Below, piece after piece: positions 1 through 9,628 of a stretch of 51,036 nt of DNA. The stretch lies in contig JAEMPJ010000020.1 in NCBI GenBank assembly GCA_022759365.1, positions 1 to 51,036 on the forward strand, written 5' to 3'. Under the pieces are notes generated by a model. It worked only from the letters and a program-made list of their open reading frames with translations, did no database searches and had not been told where the DNA came from. Numbering within the stretch: the stretch's first letter is position 1; every line of letters begins with the position of its first letter. Both the position numbers and the translations under genes were made by a program. The DNA is from Thermogladius sp. Its GTDB lineage: Archaea > Thermoproteota > Thermoprotei_A > Sulfolobales > Desulfurococcaceae.

Positions 1-26
1 AATCGGTTTTAAATCGGTTGATTAAA

Positions 27-956
27 CTAGGCTGTACCCTTCTCCCATATGAAGTCTACTACCTCCTCGTGGCTTGGGGCCTCATGCGAGCCGAGCCTCG
101 TGATCTTCAAAGCTGCCACGGCATTCGCGTAGGATAAGGCTTTCCGGGGGCTGTAGCCTCTCAGGAGGCCGGCTATGAAGCCGGCAGCGAACGCGTCTCC
201 CGCCCCAGTCGTGTCAACCACCTCACCCACATTGTACGCCGGCAACTCCTCCTCGAAGCCCTTGCTCTTCAAGTAAGCCCCTTTCTCACCTCTCTTCACA
301 ACAGCCATCTCAGCGCCTGCTTCGAGAACCTTCTGAGCGGCCTGCTTGTAATCGCTCAGCCCAGTCATGTTACGGTACTCCTGCTCGTTGGCCAGCACCA
401 CGTTAACCCTCCCCACGATCTTCTCTAGTTCGGCCCAAGGCCTCCTCGACAGTAACCTACCTGGATCCCAGGATGTTGAAACCTTGTGTTTCTCAGCTAA
501 CTCTAGAACCCTGAGCGTGGTCTCGGGGTTCAAGCTGGCTATGTGAACCCATTTACTCCGGGATATAACGTACTCGCTTACCTCCGCGGGGGATAGCTCT
601 TCAGCTACACCTTTATAGCCGTACATGACTATCTCGCCGCGCGAGTTTATTACAACTATCGTCACACCTGTGGGAGACAAACCTATTCTAAGCCCACTGA
701 TGTCCACGCCTTCCCGGAGGAGCTCGTCTACTATCAGCCTCCCGAAATTGTCGAAGCCGATCTTCGCTATTATAGAGGTCTTCAACCCAAGCCTCTTCCC
801 AGCTATAGACACGTTGACAGCCGAGCCCCCAGCGCCCCACGTCTGTTTTTCCACGTCCGACTCCTGGTCTGGTTGGGGGAAGTCTTTTACGACAAGCCTT
901 ATATCGACGAGGGCGTGACCCACAGCGACTAGGTCGAAGCTCTTCTCACCGGCCAA
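27..956 (-). CDS. PfkB-family carbohydrate kinase
   Basis: 309 aa ORF with N-terminal GGSAVNVS and C-terminal DTTGAGDAFAAGF, the PfkB signature motifs. Confidence 0.93.
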   Translation of the reverse strand: MAGEKSFDLVAVGHALVDIRLVVKDFPQPDQESDVEKQTWGAGGSAVNVSIAGKRLGLKTSIIAKIGFDNFGRLIVDELLREGVDISGLRIGLSPTGVTIVVINSRGEIVMYGYKGVAEELSPAEVSEYVISRSKWVHIASLNPETTLRVLELAEKHKVSTSWDPGRLLSRRPWAELEKIVGRVNVVLANEQEYRNMTGLSDYKQAAQKVLEAGAEMAVVKRGEKGAYLKSKGFEEELPAYNVGEVVDTTGAGDAFAAGFIAGLLRGYSPRKALSYANAVAALKITRLGSHEAPSHEEVVDFIWEKGTA

Positions 957-957
957 C

Positions 958-1710
958 CTACTTCACCAGCTGGTAAGCCTCCTCCGCCGTCTTACCCTCG
1001 TGGACGATAGCGGAGATCGCCTTAACAGCCTTCTCAGGATTAGGGTGCCTGAACACGTTCCTCCCAACCACCACACCGCTCCCCCCAGCCCTCATGACGT
1101 TCTCCACGTCCCGCAGGAACTCCAGGAAGTTCTCTCTCGGAGGGCCCCCGCTCATTAGAACCGGGATGCCTGAAGCAACCTTAACGACCTCTCTAAACGA
1201 CTCCTCGCTACCAGTGTAGTATGTCTTGATGAGGTCTGCCCCGCTTTCAACCGCGGCTCTCACACCGTACCTCACGACCTCGACGTCGTAGATGTTCTTT
1301 ATGCTGGGGCCTCTTGGGTAGGCTAGCTGGAGGCATGGAATCCCGTATAAGTCTGCTTTCCCCTTTATGCTAAACCATTTCTCCAGCATTTGATCCTCGA
1401 ACTGGCTCCCCCAGTAGACTGTTGCGGCCACAGCGTCGGCCCCGAGGCTCACAGCCTCCTCGAACAAGCCGAAGGTGCTCTGCCGCAACCTCTCGTCAGG
1501 CGGCCTTAGATTCGTCTTACTGGTCAGCTTAACAATCAAGCTTGTCCTACCAGCCCAGGCATCTCTGGTCTGATAAGCCATAGCGGGAAGCATCATTATC
1601 GCGTCCACACCGCCCTCCACAACTCTGGAGATGATCTTACGGGGATCCAGGAACTCACGCGGGAAATCGGATGGCCCGTGCTCCACCCCGTGGTCGAACG
1701 CGAATACCAC
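958..1710 (-). CDS. Archaeal class I fructose-bisphosphate aldolase (DhnA/DeoC-LacD type); N-terminus probably extends upstream of the ORF-track start
   Basis: VFAFDHGVEHGPSDF motif, Schiff-base region DLIKTYYTG, and a phosphate-binding C-terminus (MSGGPP..GGSGVVVGRNVFRHPNPEKAVKAISAIVH). Confidence 0.9.
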   Translation of the reverse strand: MVFAFDHGVEHGPSDFPREFLDPRKIISRVVEGGVDAIMMLPAMAYQTRDAWAGRTSLIVKLTSKTNLRPPDERLRQSTFGLFEEAVSLGADAVAATVYWGSQFEDQMLEKWFSIKGKADLYGIPCLQLAYPRGPSIKNIYDVEVVRYGVRAAVESGADLIKTYYTGSEESFREVVKVASGIPVLMSGGPPRENFLEFLRDVENVMRAGGSGVVVGRNVFRHPNPEKAVKAISAIVHEGKTAEEAYQLVK

Positions 1711-1916
1711 GGCCCTACCCTGCTTCAGTATTCTCGAGAGCCTTATCTTTTTCCCAACAGCAGAGTACGTGATCTCACCTAAATCAAGCTATACTTTGGA
1801 AAAGGGAGATAAGTATTGCCTAAAAAGACTTACAAACAGTTTAAGCCTCCTAAACGTTTGTTGAATACCTATAGAAATCGAGGATCCCTGGGAGAGCAAA
1901 CTAGTTGAGGGGACGC

Positions 1917-2612
1917 TTATAGAAGAGTGAAAAATAAGATGAACAGCGTAGCAACGCCTGCTATGAGTAGATTATCGTCGATATAGGGCGGGAACTCAAA
2001 ATGTTCTGCAATCGAGGCTAGAACACCCACAACTATACCCTGAACACCCATGTAAATATAACCGATAAGAGTCGTGACAGCCAGCATGCCTATATTGCCG
2101 ACCCATGATTTTGTCCTCACACCGTACAGCGCGTTCCTTATAATCCCTGTCACGGCGTCACCGAAGGATATGAATAAGCCCGGCACAACTGCGTAGAAAG
2201 GGTTGGATGTGGCAAGCCACACCACTAACAGGGAGACCCCCCAGGCTAGGCAGAAATTCACCTCGTAAATGTTCTCGCTTGTCTGGAACCAGTCGAGCAA
2301 TTGTTTTCTCCTATGGTTCAGATACAGAGTTGCCGCCAGTATTAGAGCGAAGACGAACGGGATTAAAGGAGAGGTGAAAATATACGGGGTTAGGATAGCT
2401 GTCACACCCCCCGCTAACATGTGGATTATCTTCCTATTGTAGTAAACAGCTACATTCCTCTTAACGCCTCTCTTCACGAGGTATCTGTAGAAAACTCTAG
2501 TTAAGCCCAGGCTCCCTATCACATTCGCTAAGAGTAGAGCCGCGTAGGCTAGTTCATTAACCGGGTTTTTAGGGGTTAGCTCGCTCAGCAAATCCGGGTT
2601 CATCGGGGACAC
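1917..2612 (-). CDS. Membrane protein of the SEC59/DGK1/VTE5 (dolichol/phytol kinase, CTP-dependent diacylglycerol kinase) family
   Basis: Multiple TM helices; NRKIIHMLAGG and FGDAVTGIIRN..KSWVGNIGML motifs. Confidence 0.75.
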   Translation of the reverse strand: MSPMNPDLLSELTPKNPVNELAYAALLLANVIGSLGLTRVFYRYLVKRGVKRNVAVYYNRKIIHMLAGGVTAILTPYIFTSPLIPFVFALILAATLYLNHRRKQLLDWFQTSENIYEVNFCLAWGVSLLVVWLATSNPFYAVVPGLFISFGDAVTGIIRNALYGVRTKSWVGNIGMLAVTTLIGYIYMGVQGIVVGVLASIAEHFEFPPYIDDNLLIAGVATLFILFFTLL

Positions 2613-2737
2613 CGGCTTTAAGCATGTTGCTATAGGTTGGTTCTACTACGCCGCGGCTTATATTTTTTGCTAGGTCAGGCAGTAATGGGAATACCGTTTA
2701 TTAGTTTCCAGCCACTTTAAGACAGTCAGGTGGGAGC

Positions 2738-4684
2738 GTGTTTAGACAGGCTCTCCTAGTATTCCTACTTGCCATGGCTTTAACTCTACCTTTATTCCAA
2801 GGCGAAACCTTCAATTACACATATGTGAAAACTATTGTTATACATGCTCCCGCTGTTTCCTCCAGCGGTGGAGGCGTGTTAACCAACATCACCCTCACGA
2901 TCGCGTACCCTGGGATAGGGCGAGTATACTTCTCAGCCCTCCCTCTCACAGAGCTCGACACGCAGGCAGCCGCGAGGGTTGCCGCGTGGGTTGCCGCTAG
3001 CTTAAGTGGCGTGAACTTCTACGACTACGACTACTTCGTGTCAATGGAGGCCAGCGCCCCTGTTGTCGGGGGGCCTAGCGCGAGCGGGTTGATGACCGTG
3101 GGGTTCCTGAGCCTGTTCTTCAACACTAGCCTGAAGGCCTATGCCACGATGACCGGGATGATCAACCCGGATGGGTCTATAGGCCCTGTCGGGGGTATTA
3201 AGGAGAAGCTGGACGCGGCTAGGAGCATGGGCTTCACGCTGTTCCTAATACCCTACGGCCAGAGGTACTACACGTACCCAATTGTCAACGAGACTGTGAC
3301 ACCGTTCGGTATTATAAGACGCGTAACATACGCCACAGTCGACTTGGTAGAGTACGGTAGGAAAATAGGGGTTGACGTAATCGAGGTGAAGACAGCCAGA
3401 GAGGCATTCCAGTACTTGACGGGCTACTCTATAGCCTGCCCTCCACCCAGCAGGATTATCCTCCCCGAGGGCGTTGTCGATCTGGTGGACAATATCACGC
3501 TCAAAATATTGAATGAGACAAATAGGAGTATTGATGAAGCACAGAGGAGCCTCCAGTACATCTCGGGGAATACTCTCTACTATAATTACGTCACGCAAGT
3601 CTTATCTGATGCGAGGGCTTACTCCAATAATGCCACCCACTACCTTGGGCTGGGGCTAGATATAATAGCTAACTCGTATGCCTTCAGATCGCTCGTATAC
3701 TCCACCTACTCCCTCTGGTTGACGAGAGTACTTTCGGGTAGAACTAGCTTGGATGATGTTGCGAGAGAGGTGAATAACACGGTCAACTCAGCTGGCAATC
3801 TCTTCGCAGGGGTCGACCCGTTTAAGCAATCGTATTTCAGCCTTGAAGCCTACATCGATAATCTGGCCTCGTACTACGACTCGCTAATACTGTTTTACAC
3901 AGCCCTCAACTCAACGAGCCTTACAAGCCAGCTTAGCACTCTAGCATACTCGTATGTTGAAGCGAGGTTCCTGCCCGACTGGATGGAGCTGGTATCGATA
4001 GTTTCAGGCGGCCCGCCGGTCAACGAAAGCGTCGTCGGAAAACAGGCTTTAACCTTGTACAGCCTGGCCTCGACTACTGTACCATACGCTGAGACGCTGG
4101 CCAGCGAGACTGGTTCAAGCGTCGAAAGCCTGACGCTTGCTGGAGACTACTATTCGGCTGCCCAACAAGCCCTGAACCTCAACGACACCCTAGCCCTAAT
4201 AGGTTTAAGCATATATGCCTCAGCCTACTCGAGCCTAGCATTACACCAAATGTTCTCGCAGGGCCAAGCTATTACTCCGGATCTAGTTGAGACGATTGGA
4301 GGAGAGGCTTACTGCCTCCTCTCAAGAACCAACTTTTCCTCCATAATGGCGCAGATATACTACGAGTACGGTCTCGAAGCCTTAAACGCCTCATCGCTGG
4401 ACGAGGCCCTAGCCGCATTCTCCATGTCCATACTGTACTCCCAGGCCGTCCAGCAAACAGGTGTATCCATCCCAAGCGAGATAACCCCCTTCACCCAGAC
4501 ACCTCCACCAACCACCCTGACATCCACTGCCACTACATCGACCCCTCAACCTAGCCCGGAGACCTCCACCTCAACGACACCTGGAAAACCCGTTGCGACA
4601 GCGCTGATAATTAGCTTGATCGCGTTAATATCCCTCGTCATAGGCATTTTACTCTTGTTAAGGGGCTCGAGGTCTACTAGATGA
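2738..4684 (+). CDS. Secreted, membrane-anchored Lon-like (S16) serine protease
   Basis: N-terminal signal peptide; VGGPSASGLMTVGF (Ser) and MTGMINPDGSIGPVGGIKEKLDAA (Lys) Lon-type catalytic motifs; Thr/Pro/Ser-rich stalk and C-terminal TM helix. Confidence 0.85.
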   Translation: MFRQALLVFLLAMALTLPLFQGETFNYTYVKTIVIHAPAVSSSGGGVLTNITLTIAYPGIGRVYFSALPLTELDTQAAARVAAWVAASLSGVNFYDYDYFVSMEASAPVVGGPSASGLMTVGFLSLFFNTSLKAYATMTGMINPDGSIGPVGGIKEKLDAARSMGFTLFLIPYGQRYYTYPIVNETVTPFGIIRRVTYATVDLVEYGRKIGVDVIEVKTAREAFQYLTGYSIACPPPSRIILPEGVVDLVDNITLKILNETNRSIDEAQRSLQYISGNTLYYNYVTQVLSDARAYSNNATHYLGLGLDIIANSYAFRSLVYSTYSLWLTRVLSGRTSLDDVAREVNNTVNSAGNLFAGVDPFKQSYFSLEAYIDNLASYYDSLILFYTALNSTSLTSQLSTLAYSYVEARFLPDWMELVSIVSGGPPVNESVVGKQALTLYSLASTTVPYAETLASETGSSVESLTLAGDYYSAAQQALNLNDTLALIGLSIYASAYSSLALHQMFSQGQAITPDLVETIGGEAYCLLSRTNFSSIMAQIYYEYGLEALNASSLDEALAAFSMSILYSQAVQQTGVSIPSEITPFTQTPPPTTLTSTATTSTPQPSPETSTSTTPGKPVATALIISLIALISLVIGILLLLRGSRSTR

Positions 4685-5244
4685 GCAAACCCTCACATGT
4701 AGATCTGGCTAACTCAAAATATCTCTTTAGGGCAAGCATCCTGTTCACCATAGGATTACCAGTGTGGGTTGCTGGCGTCTTACTCTCTTTGACGTCCGCC
4801 ATACCAATACTACTCTATGCTCTGAGGCTTCTCCCGGGCATAAGCTCGCTGAAATATGCTCCAGGGCTACTATTGTTGGAAGCAGGCTCCGCGATACAGC
4901 TAGGGGGACTCATCTACTTGTGGAGGTATATGACAGCGGCCTCCAGCACGGACATCATCTTGAGATCCCTTAGAAATATAGTTGGCGTAGGGTTCGCTGG
5001 CGGCCTTCTCACATCAATACTCGTGGTTTCTCTACCCATAGCTATAATACTCTTCAGCGTGGGCTATATCGGGCTGGGGGCTTTCCTCCTTAGGGAATAC
5101 AAGACCACTAAAAGACCCGAGCTCTATGGTGCCTCGATAATATTCCCCCTGAGTGTCGCGACTCTGTTTACCCTGAGTATCGTGGGCTGGATACTACTGC
5201 TATCGATCCCGGCGGCGGAGAGCACGCGTGAAGAAACACCTTAA
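4681..5244 (+). CDS. DUF973-like polytopic membrane protein
   Basis: 187 aa, about 5 hydrophobic segments; overlaps the upstream stop codon by 4 nt. Confidence 0.55.
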   Translation: MSKPSHVDLANSKYLFRASILFTIGLPVWVAGVLLSLTSAIPILLYALRLLPGISSLKYAPGLLLLEAGSAIQLGGLIYLWRYMTAASSTDIILRSLRNIVGVGFAGGLLTSILVVSLPIAIILFSVGYIGLGAFLLREYKTTKRPELYGASIIFPLSVATLFTLSIVGWILLLSIPAAESTREETP

Positions 5245-5290
5245 ACAAGTTTAAACCCCTTAAATCACATCACTCAAGCCTGGTGATAGA

Positions 5291-6442
5291 ATGATCTTCT
5301 ACGGACCCTGGTGGTTTAACCCTGTCGCAATGGCGTCTATAATTATAGCTTACATCATAGGCATGGTCGTCATGATCCTCGGGGCCTACTTGATAGCCCC
5401 CAGAGTAGCGAGGAGGATAAGTGGCAGGGTGTCGCTGAGGTTATCGATGATCATACTCGGCGCGGTGATACTGGTGGGAGGGCTCGCAGCACTCCTACTC
5501 CTCGCGGGTTTAACCCTAGCCGCGCTCGGGGTTGAGGGGGACGCGCTGACAGGCTTGTTCGTTGTGCTCAGCGTCCTACTCCTCGTCCTGATACTGAACG
5601 GTATAACATACCTCATCTCGCCGTGGATGATAAACCTCATGTACAGAGCTCGCAGAGACGAGGATCTACAGAGGATCGTCGACGAGGTCGCCTACCAAGC
5701 TGGGTTTAAAAAGCCCCCTAGAGCCGTTGTCGTCGAGGGGCCCCCGAACGCGTTCGCCTACGGCAACTTCCTAGCTGGTAGATGGGTTGCTGTTTCAAGC
5801 GAGATGATCAGGATCACGAGCGAAAACGAGTTGAAGGCTGTGATCGGGCACGAGCTAGGCCACCACAAGCACGGGGACAACGCGATCATGCTGTTCATGG
5901 GCCTGATACCAAGCACCCTCTACTACTTCGGGCTAATGCTCATACAAGCCAGCTTCTACTACTCTGGCATGTCTTCCAGGAGGGACAGGAGTAGCGGGGG
6001 GATAGTCTTCCTGGCGGCTGGTGTAGTCGCGATCGTACTGAGCTTCCTGCTACAAATACTCGTACTAGCGTTCAGCAGGTTGAGGGAGTACTACGCGGAC
6101 GCCCACGGGGCTAAAGTAGCTGGGGCTAGGAATATGCAGAGAGCCCTAGCCAAACTACACGTCTACTACAACTTCAACAGGTATGCGAAAAGCGCTTTAA
6201 GCGACAGCAAGCTGAAGGCGTTGTTCATATACGCTTTCACCGAGGCTTTCGCAAACCCCTACTACCCAGCATACCTCCCGAGGCCGCCGGCCGATATAAG
6301 GGACATAGATATCGACGATGTTATCGAGGAGTTGAGGAGAACCAGTACAAGTAGCCCAGAAGAATTCTTCAGCACTCACCCGCCTATCCCGAAGAGGATT
6401 AGGTTCCTAGATGAGATCGAGGCTAAGCCCATTAAAGCCTAG
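5291..6442 (+). CDS. htpX: HtpX-like M48 membrane zinc metalloprotease
   Basis: HELGHHKHGD zinc motif, downstream EYYADAHGAKVAG, TM helices, STHPPIPKRI near the C-terminus. Confidence 0.92.
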   Translation: MIFYGPWWFNPVAMASIIIAYIIGMVVMILGAYLIAPRVARRISGRVSLRLSMIILGAVILVGGLAALLLLAGLTLAALGVEGDALTGLFVVLSVLLLVLILNGITYLISPWMINLMYRARRDEDLQRIVDEVAYQAGFKKPPRAVVVEGPPNAFAYGNFLAGRWVAVSSEMIRITSENELKAVIGHELGHHKHGDNAIMLFMGLIPSTLYYFGLMLIQASFYYSGMSSRRDRSSGGIVFLAAGVVAIVLSFLLQILVLAFSRLREYYADAHGAKVAGARNMQRALAKLHVYYNFNRYAKSALSDSKLKALFIYAFTEAFANPYYPAYLPRPPADIRDIDIDDVIEELRRTSTSSPEEFFSTHPPIPKRIRFLDEIEAKPIKA

Positions 6443-6445
6443 AGG

Positions 6446-6504
6446 TCAGTGTGAGCTTAGGGTCTTCATCTCTTTTTAGACTCCGAAGCTGCCCACTTCA
6501 TCAT
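6446..6504 (-). ncRNA. Candidate box C/D sRNA
   Basis: Minus strand: box C ATGATGA (6498-6504), 12-nt guide, D'-like CGGA, C'-like GAGATGA, box D CTGA (6446-6449); TTAATAT about 24 nt upstream; lies between htpX and tbp stop codons. Confidence 0.35.
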
Positions 6505-6532
6505 TCGTTGAAAAACATGGTTTACCAGGATA

Positions 6533-7117
6533 TTAACCCTCCTCTTCCTCCCTCCTCGGCCCTATAATACACTCCAACCTGGTGAGCTCTTCAGCTATCT
6601 TTTTAACAGCCTCTTCTACCTCTCTCTCCTCCTTCGCACCCGTTATCACCATTTTACCACTGCTGAAGATGAGTAGAACGACGCGTGGATCTCTCATCCT
6701 GTGTATTAAGCCCGGGAACTGCTCGGGCTCGTACATGCTGTCTTCAAGCATGTAGGCTGCTTTCTCGAGGTTTACTAGAGCCCCGATATCCCCGCTGGCC
6801 ACAATATTCTGTATCTGGATCCTTGGCTTACCCGAGATTTTTATACCATGTCTCGCCAGTATCCTTATCATCCTTTTAACCACCTCTATGAGCTCGTTAG
6901 TGCTCTTAGTACCGGTGACCACCATTTTACCAGACCTGAATATCAATGCTGTAGCCTTCGGCTTGTCGAGCCTGAATATGAGCCCCGGGAATTGGTCTGG
7001 CCTAAACGTTATATTCGGTATCCTTGACTCGAGTAGGTCTAGGTCTATCCCGTGCTCTAGGATAACTGTGGCAACAATATTCTCTATCCTCGTTGTAGGC
7101 TTGACAACTGGCTCCAT
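6533..7117 (-). CDS. tbp: TATA-box-binding protein
   Basis: Two imperfect repeats, [34 protein letters not shown] and [31 protein letters not shown]. Confidence 0.98.
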   Translation of the reverse strand: MEPVVKPTTRIENIVATVILEHGIDLDLLESRIPNITFRPDQFPGLIFRLDKPKATALIFRSGKMVVTGTKSTNELIEVVKRMIRILARHGIKISGKPRIQIQNIVASGDIGALVNLEKAAYMLEDSMYEPEQFPGLIHRMRDPRVVLLIFSSGKMVITGAKEEREVEEAVKKIAEELTRLECIIGPRREEEEG

Positions 7118-7212
7118 TAAATAGCACCTTCCACGAAAAATATCTATTGGGGAAGGTATATAAGCATGTTAAATACCTCTGGAACAAGGCAATAGTTCTA
7201 CGCCTAACCAGG

Positions 7213-8889
7213 TTATGCTACTGGCAGAGTCAACAGTAGTCTCGCTAGGATGGGGGATACGAGGAAAACATACGCAATCAAGAGAAGAGTTGTCTCGAGA
7301 TAGCTCTTCTTAAGGAGGTATTCTAGCTCGTAGGCCACATTGTTAAGTAGCTTGAGCTTAAGCCTGAAAGTAGTTAAGCGTAGACCCCTAGAGTATGGTT
7401 TTTCAATCAACCTCTTTAAACCCTCCTTTAAAGATGATAAAGCCTCCTCTGTTATGTGGACTGGTACATACGTTATATGGGCTCTAACACCCGTTTCAAT
7501 GTGTTCGTCGTTTGTTAAAACCTCTATCAAACCGTTGAACTCCCCGGATAGCGCTTTAATCACCTCGTCTCTTGAGCCAGGGGCCATATTATTACCGCGG
7601 AAGAAGACTAGTAGGACAGGGCTTCTCCCATCCTCGCCCTTAAACTCGACTAGTCTAGCAACACCATTTACAACTCCCGGCGAATCAACCTTAATCGTAA
7701 GCGATCTCACGAGGACAGGGGTGGGGTTGCTCCGTTTAACTATCGCCGCCTCCTCTACCGCCCTCGTTAAAGCCTCATCTAAACCTTTGGTATCAGGGGG
7801 CCCGGGCCTCTCCCAGTTATGTGTTTCAACAAGAAGTAGCTTGGAACCAAGCTTCTCTAGCGCGATCCGAGAATACTTCAAGCTGAAAGAGTATGGAAGG
7901 TCGTCTATCCCCGACACCGGTCTTGAAACAAGGAGTAGAAGGAGTTTATCGAAAACCAGCCCTACCACCCTCCAATTGCTTGGACCGCTTACAGCGAAGG
8001 AGCCGTGGTACATGAGTTCCTCCCCCTCGCTAAGGGCACCGCTGATTATAAGCTGGGTCAACTTGGACGCCTCCCTCCCCGATACGACGTCCCTGTCGTG
8101 GCTTCCAAACCCGTGGAAAACAACAATGTTATATTTCCCCGCGAAAATCCTCTCGAGCTCCTCGGGTAGGAGGCTGCTCCCGACGTTCGAGAAGGGGCCG
8201 TAGTGGAGGCTCGTGTGGATTAAAATAGTTTCACCTGATTTCAAGACGGCTACCTCGACATCCCTCGGAGATCCCACCTCCTCGAAGAAAGTTTCAATAG
8301 ATTTATCTTTGTCGAGCCAGTTCTTCAAGAAGAGTGTCCCTATATCCCCCGCACCATACCCATCGATCCTCCTCCTGTTAATGATCTTGTAGATTATGAA
8401 ATCCGTGAGCGATATTAACACTGTCGCCAATAGAGCGTTCACTAATGTAACCTTCTTCAACCCGCCTACAAGCCATCCAATAGACAAGGGTAGAGTAGCC
8501 AACGCGATGGGCACACTATACCTCCAAAGCCTTGTCCCATCAAGGCCCAGTACAACAACTGAGATTAGAGATGCGGATGCCGCCACGGCTGCTACCCAGT
8601 CTCCTAGTAGTTTTGTGTATATCAAGACGTAGAGTAGGGCTGTTAGAGCCAACCCTAAAATCCTCTTAAACTTCCAGAAAACGGTTCCAGGAGTTAACCG
8701 TGAGTACACGTAGAGTACTATGACAGCACTAAAGAAGTAGAGAATGAAGGGTTTCGAGGCCTCGCCCATAAATAATACTATGAGGCAAAGTATCCCAATT
8801 ATGAACCCGGCCAATACCCTCCAGTGAGGTAGCGAGAAAAGGATAGCGTAATACTTACTCACCACAGATTTCGGCCTGTACAGCCTCAA
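7213..8889 (-). CDS. DUF2070-family membrane protein
   Basis: About 6 N-terminal TM helices, large soluble domain with HTSLHYGPFSNVGSS and HGFGSHDRD, C-terminal TM helix. Confidence 0.75.
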   Translation of the reverse strand: MRLYRPKSVVSKYYAILFSLPHWRVLAGFIIGILCLIVLFMGEASKPFILYFFSAVIVLYVYSRLTPGTVFWKFKRILGLALTALLYVLIYTKLLGDWVAAVAASASLISVVVLGLDGTRLWRYSVPIALATLPLSIGWLVGGLKKVTLVNALLATVLISLTDFIIYKIINRRRIDGYGAGDIGTLFLKNWLDKDKSIETFFEEVGSPRDVEVAVLKSGETILIHTSLHYGPFSNVGSSLLPEELERIFAGKYNIVVFHGFGSHDRDVVSGREASKLTQLIISGALSEGEELMYHGSFAVSGPSNWRVVGLVFDKLLLLLVSRPVSGIDDLPYSFSLKYSRIALEKLGSKLLLVETHNWERPGPPDTKGLDEALTRAVEEAAIVKRSNPTPVLVRSLTIKVDSPGVVNGVARLVEFKGEDGRSPVLLVFFRGNNMAPGSRDEVIKALSGEFNGLIEVLTNDEHIETGVRAHITYVPVHITEEALSSLKEGLKRLIEKPYSRGLRLTTFRLKLKLLNNVAYELEYLLKKSYLETTLLLIAYVFLVSPILARLLLTLPVA

Positions 8890-8899
8890 ACCCGTGACC

Positions 8900-9469
8900 C
8901 TACTTCCGTCTTCTATGCCCAGTCTTAACCAATATAGCGAGAACCAGCATTAGAATCACCGCAACCAACGCCCAGTCCCCGCCTGCTAAAGAGTTGACTG
9001 AGATGTATATTAGTGCTAGGCCTGCTAGAGCGGCTACAGCTGTTATGATGTAGTCCATAGCCAAATAGAAGATTACAATCAGTATTATGGCTAGTAGAAG
9101 AGTGTAGAGGAGGTTTAGACTCATGTATCCTCCTAGGAGTAGCGCTGTGCTTAGCCCGGCGATTATGGATAGGGATAGCTTGAATATCGCCCAGCCGACT
9201 AGGAAGCCGATCACGAAGAGTATTAGTATAACCAATATCGAGGCTATCTGGCCGAGTTTCAAACCACTAGAAACCCTTAGGCCGATGTAGGCTAGTAGAA
9301 CCCCGAAGCCCACGCTTACAGTAAGCTTGAGTATAAGCCGACCCGCGAACAATAAGGCTATGCCCGCTATCAATAGGACTAGGGCGGAGCCGGCACCCGC
9401 CTTAGTCAGCTCGCTCACAGTAATACTAGTTAAATTGTTTAAGCCGAAACCCAAGTTCACAAAAGACAC
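8900..9469 (-). CDS. Hypothetical polytopic membrane protein
   Basis: 189 aa, almost entirely hydrophobic helices; 10 nt upstream of the DUF2070 gene, likely same operon. Confidence 0.6.
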   Translation of the reverse strand: MSFVNLGFGLNNLTSITVSELTKAGAGSALVLLIAGIALLFAGRLILKLTVSVGFGVLLAYIGLRVSSGLKLGQIASILVILILFVIGFLVGWAIFKLSLSIIAGLSTALLLGGYMSLNLLYTLLLAIILIVIFYLAMDYIITAVAALAGLALIYISVNSLAGGDWALVAVILMLVLAILVKTGHRRRK

Positions 9470-9628
9470 CTTTCCAGCTTACTCTAAGCCTTACAGTCCA
9501 GGGTATAAAAACCTATTTTCAACTCAAAAATTATTACAACTCCACCTATGAGGGGGCACCCCGGCAGTACCCTCTACAAGTTAATAATAATTATAGAGGA
9601 AAAGCTACTGGGAGGGCGATAAACGTGT

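Noticed and set aside
1-20. Direct repeat AATCGGTT x2 with 11-bp period at the window start
   Set aside because: Only two short copies, at the window edge; insufficient for a repeat array call.
625-918. Antisense ORF over the PfkB gene, and many similar antisense ORFs (e.g. 3245-3598, 7340-8203, 10433-10816, 29524-30066, 41416-41814)
   Set aside because: They lie opposite strongly supported genes, lack recognisable motifs and have low-complexity Ser/Leu/Pro-rich translations typical of shadow ORFs.
9541-9600. Hairpin GAGGGGGCACCCC..CCCTC between lig and the upstream membrane gene as a possible ncRNA
   Set aside because: Short stem with no other support; may be a processing or termination signal downstream of lig.
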